8,172 nt of DNA, taken from contig JAKAMP010000102.1 in assembly GCA_021812865.1 (NCBI GenBank), positions 1-8,172 of the forward strand, in the 5' to 3' direction. The notes beneath the pieces are model-generated. The model was not told the DNA's origin and made no database searches. It saw only the letters and a program-made list of their open reading frames with translations. This stretch comes from Bacteroidota bacterium. Its GTDB lineage: Bacteria; Bacteroidota; Bacteroidia; Bacteroidales; JAAYUG01. Of the stretch, positions 5,700 to 8,172 are shown one piece after another. How positions within the stretch are numbered: the first letter of the stretch is position 1; every line of letters begins with the position of its first letter. The translations under genes and the position numbers were made by a program.

Positions 5700-6569
5700 T
5701 TAATTAATGACTTGATTTCTCAGGCTGTTTATTTTTCCGAAGATCTCTTTGAACTGGGCTGCAGATTTTTTCGGGTTTTTCTCGTCGAATGAGAGTTTGT
5801 CGAAGGCATTTTTCAGGTCCTGCAGAGGAGTGATGAAGGAGGAGATGAGCTGATCGGTTTTGTTTTCGTCGAGCAGAGAGAGGAGGTCGCTGACGGATGA
5901 TTTCTGGTCGGCTATTTTGGAGAGCAACTCGGTGTTGGCGGGTTTTTCGGCTGAGAGGTGGGCTGCGAGGGACATGGCTTCGGTCCAGCCACCGAGGATG
6001 ATAAGTACGGAAGAAGCGCCTCTCTCGTTATCTTTCAGGTATTTATTGGTGGTGTGATAGATTTCGTTAGCAATTTTCATCATAGAGTCCTTGTTGCTGA
6101 TGTTTTTGTCGAAGCGGTCGGACATTTTCACCACGAAATCATCGGGGATACCGAGATCCTTTGACAGGTTGCGCATGGCATCGAAGTAGGGGCGTGATTT
6201 TTCAAGCTGGTTGTATGTTCTGATGTAGCTGAGGTCGACAGCATAAACCCCAAGGTTAAGGGCCTTTTTACCGCTTAATCCATAATTCGCCGCGTTGCTT
6301 ACCGGATTAAGCCATTCAGGGGTGAATGCTGATCCATCGACTTTGAAAAGTCGGGACATATCGACGGTAAGGTACATATTGTAAAAGACCGGAATGCCTT
6401 TCTGGAGGCTGTCGAAGCTGGCTGAGAAATCATCCACCTTGGCAGGGTTGGCTATGGTAATGGAATCGGCGGAGGTGGAGGAAGTCGAGGTCCCTTTATT
6501 TGGTTTGCATTGCCAGAGAAGAGCGGGAATCAGGAGCAAGCAGATGGAAAAAAGCCTGAGGTTTTTCAT
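5700..6569 (-). CDS. Conserved Bacteroidota lipoprotein of unknown function
   Basis: The 289-residue protein starts at an ATG (6567-6569) and opens with a lipoprotein signal: K2, R5, a hydrophobic core (6-18) and a lipobox-like LLWQC with the lipidated cysteine at C21. Q at -1 is less usual than Gly, Ala or Ser. A Ser/Thr-rich linker (about 26-40) follows. The rest is predicted to be mainly helical. Recognisable family landmarks are NLGVYAVDLSY (105-115), LGIPDDF (139-145), NISNKDSM (156-163), KDNERG (179-184) and ILGGWTEAM (191-199). I know this pattern from uncharacterised Bacteroidota lipoproteins but no assigned function. It has its own promoter and terminator, so it is monocistronic. The residues after C21 (KPNKG) do not match the published Capnocytophaga surface-export signal, so I would place it in the periplasm-facing leaflet, tentatively. 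Confidence 0.85.
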   Translation of the reverse strand: MKNLRLFSICLLLIPALLWQCKPNKGTSTSSTSADSITIANPAKVDDFSASFDSLQKGIPVFYNMYLTVDMSRLFKVDGSAFTPEWLNPVSNAANYGLSGKKALNLGVYAVDLSYIRTYNQLEKSRPYFDAMRNLSKDLGIPDDFVVKMSDRFDKNISNKDSMMKIANEIYHTTNKYLKDNERGASSVLIILGGWTEAMSLAAHLSAEKPANTELLSKIADQKSSVSDLLSLLDENKTDQLISSFITPLQDLKNAFDKLSFDEKNPKKSAAQFKEIFGKINSLRNQVIN

Positions 6570-6593
6570 AGTCTGTGCGGATTAACGTCAGAT

Positions 6594-6624
6594 CAAAGCT
6601 ATGAAATCTTTTGAATTCTGCAAA
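6594..6624 (-). promoter_or_regulatory. Bacteroidota -33/-7 promoter of the lipoprotein gene
   Basis: Read on the minus strand this is TTTG, a 19-base spacer, then TAGCTTTG, an exact match to the Bacteroidota consensus in both boxes and spacing. Transcription should start near 6587, giving a leader of about 18 bases. It is the best promoter in the window. Confidence 0.85.
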
Positions 6625-6846
6625 AGGAAGTTAGGGGATGGGGTAAATGAGAGAGATTGGTGACCCGTCTTCGCTTCGCTGCGTACGGGCAGGTTGGGAG
6701 TTGAATTTGAATCGCGAAATGGAAATCTGGTACCAGTTTCGGGTTGATGTTTGAGGTTTCGAATTTAAGAATTGTCTGGGGTCTGATGTCTGATTTCGAA
6801 AGGGAGGCAGGGCCAGTGTCGGGTTTTTCGGGAGGCTGACCGGTAT
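6625..6846. other. Short non-coding gap with one 37-bp repeat
   Basis: This lies between the 3' end of the barrel protein gene and the lipoprotein promoter. It holds the 37-bp repeat copy at 6661-6697. No clear terminator for the 6847-8172 gene is visible, and the rest shows nothing I can name. Confidence 0.4.
6661..6697. repeat. 37-bp interspersed repeat, copy Y
   Basis: This is the same orientation and length as 5509-5545, with four substitutions, all in the 18-base centre; both ends (TGACCCG and CGGGCAGGTTGG) are identical. The two copies flank the lipoprotein transcription unit. Confidence 0.75.
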
Positions 6847-8172
6847 TCAGAACCAGAAGCCAATGCTGACGTAAAAGAGGTTTTTATTCACGTCGTCGGA
6901 GCGCATCCAGGATAATTCCAAGGGGCCAACCATGCTGTTGTAGCCATAAGACAGGCCATATCCGGTGAAGAAATCGTTATTCTGGAAAATGCCATGATAG
7001 GCAGGGGCTTTGAAGCCGATATTCCCGCGGAGGGTGATGAAGTGGTTTTCTGCAAGTTGGAGTCTGAGGTTCAGGGCGCCGATGAGCATACTTTTTGCGT
7101 AAATTTCCAGAAACTGACGGCCCACAAAGGGGAGCATGCCGGAGTTAATCTTCGATTGATTCAGTCCGCCGCAGAAGATAAGATATTCCTGCGGGATGCT
7201 GTCGCTTTTAACGACTCCGGTGTAAATGGCAGGAATGACAGCGAAGTGAGGGGTAATTTTTGCCGCCACTTCGAAGGAAGAAGTGAACCGCCACATATTA
7301 TTGAGTGCGTTACTGTTTGGGGATAGATTGTTGATCCATTCGAGGGTATTGAAAAATTGTACGCCTTTTTTCGGGTAGAATCCCTGGTCGTAGGAGTCGA
7401 TATTAAAGAATGCACTGAGGTTAATGAGTTTGTAGTCAACCACATCTTGAATGGCAGTACCGGCATAAATACGGGGAGCCATGGAAGAGAGTTCGATATT
7501 GGCGGCCGAACCGAAAGTGATGTCGTTGGTGAGGTTTGACCGGCCAAAGAGTCCGAATTTAGCTTGCCGGTAACTATAGCTGGCTGTGCGTTCGCTGTTG
7601 ACGTAGGTATATATGTCGAAGCTGTTGTACTCGAGGTTGAAACCCACGTCGGGGAACATGTTGAGCCGGAAAGGGGTAAGGCGGGAGAAGAAACCGAGTT
7701 CGTGGCTGTTCCATGCGGTATGAACCAGGTAGTTGAGGCGGAACCGTTTATACTGACCCAGGATGGCGTCGATAGACAGTTTGGATCCTTTAATGAGCTT
7801 ATTACGGAAGATGAGGTTCAGAAGGAGGTTAGCGTTGAAGTCGCTGTCGTACCTTGCGCCCACCCGCAGGAGGTCTTCGTTTTTCTCAGCTGCCGTGATG
7901 ATGAGGGTGTTCCTGCCGTTACCTTCGCTGATTCGCCAGGTAATTTTCTCGAAAAATTGGGTTCCATAGATTCTGTCAATCGCTTCGGAAAGATCGTCAA
8001 CAGAAATAAGGCAAGGGGTTTTAATGCGGAGTTTGCCGCGGATGAAATCGAAGGACACATTAACGAGACCTTCCACCTGGATATCGTCGAGTTTCAATGT
8101 ATCTATTTTGTGTGGAGCAGGAGTCACAGGTTCAGGGTCGAATTTGGCGAGGGAATCGGCCAGGGCCTTGAG
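6847..8172 (-). CDS. POTRA and BamA-type beta-barrel outer-membrane protein, probable patatin fusion (5' end outside window)
   Basis: The frame is open from the right edge to the stop at 6847, giving 441 visible residues. A GTG at 8125-8127 could pass for a start, but the frame continues upstream without a stop (LADSLAKFDPEP) and no signal peptide follows the GTG, so the gene is truncated by the window. Residues about 24-95 form one POTRA domain (LKLDDIQVEGLVNV, then IYGTQFFEKITWRI). The rest is alternating beta-barrel sequence (RVGARYDSDFNANLLL at the entry), with the D15-type GFYPKKGVQFF and a C-terminal strand NLFYVSIGFWF ending in Phe, the outer-membrane barrel signal. One POTRA before a barrel with no signal peptide at that point fits Bacteroidota proteins with an N-terminal patatin-like phospholipase domain, comparable to Pseudomonas PlpD. 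That N-terminal part is not visible, so the fusion is inferred. A BamA/TamA-like protein with more POTRA domains is the alternative. Confidence 0.85.
   Translation of the reverse strand, partial: LKALADSLAKFDPEPVTPAPHKIDTLKLDDIQVEGLVNVSFDFIRGKLRIKTPCLISVDDLSEAIDRIYGTQFFEKITWRISEGNGRNTLIITAAEKNEDLLRVGARYDSDFNANLLLNLIFRNKLIKGSKLSIDAILGQYKRFRLNYLVHTAWNSHELGFFSRLTPFRLNMFPDVGFNLEYNSFDIYTYVNSERTASYSYRQAKFGLFGRSNLTNDITFGSAANIELSSMAPRIYAGTAIQDVVDYKLINLSAFFNIDSYDQGFYPKKGVQFFNTLEWINNLSPNSNALNNMWRFTSSFEVAAKITPHFAVIPAIYTGVVKSDSIPQEYLIFCGGLNQSKINSGMLPFVGRQFLEIYAKSMLIGALNLRLQLAENHFITLRGNIGFKAPAYHGIFQNNDFFTGYGLSYGYNSMVGPLELSWMRSDDVNKNLFYVSIGFWF

Overview
This 8.2 kb window looks like ordinary chromosome from a member of the Bacteroidota. 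The evidence is: three or four good matches to the Bacteroidota -7 promoter element TAnnTTTG (one with a TTTG -33 element at exact spacing), genes without Shine-Dalgarno sequences, a lipoprotein family I know only from this phylum, an outer-membrane protein ending in a POTRA domain and beta-barrel, and G-rich intergenic repeats. No rRNA, tRNA, CRISPR array, transposase or phage gene is visible.

Layout. Positions 1-646 (minus) hold a partial exported MORN/YwqK-like protein. Its GTG start overlaps the stop of nadA (643-1653, minus, quinolinate synthase) by 4 bases. From 1654 to 2451 there is no gene: first a very AT-rich stretch, then two copies of a G-rich repeat sharing an identical 81-bp core. 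rpiB (2477-2917) and an Rrf2-family regulator with IscR-like cysteines (2921-3355) form a tight plus-strand pair behind a -7 promoter element. A VanZ-like membrane protein (3617-4000, minus) and hemW (4180-5310, plus, TTG start) diverge from interlocked promoters. From 5311 to 5644 there is repeat-rich non-coding DNA. A conserved Bacteroidota lipoprotein of unknown function (5700-6569, minus) has the clearest promoter and terminator in the window. After another short repeat-bearing gap, a POTRA plus beta-barrel protein (6847-8172, minus) runs off the right edge; it is probably the C-terminal part of a patatin/BamA fusion.

How the genes relate. NadA makes quinolinate for NAD synthesis, RpiB interconverts ribose-5-P and ribulose-5-P, and HemW is a radical-SAM heme chaperone. 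NadA and HemW carry 4Fe-4S clusters and the Rrf2 protein probably carries one, so iron-sulfur status is a possible common thread, but chance is also possible. The last two genes encode cell-envelope proteins.

The most unusual content is non-coding: an interspersed repeat family with embedded palindromes, a heptamer minisatellite forming a canonical G-quadruplex motif, and a sharp change of base composition and strand skew near position 2000. I did not find a convincing new multi-gene system.
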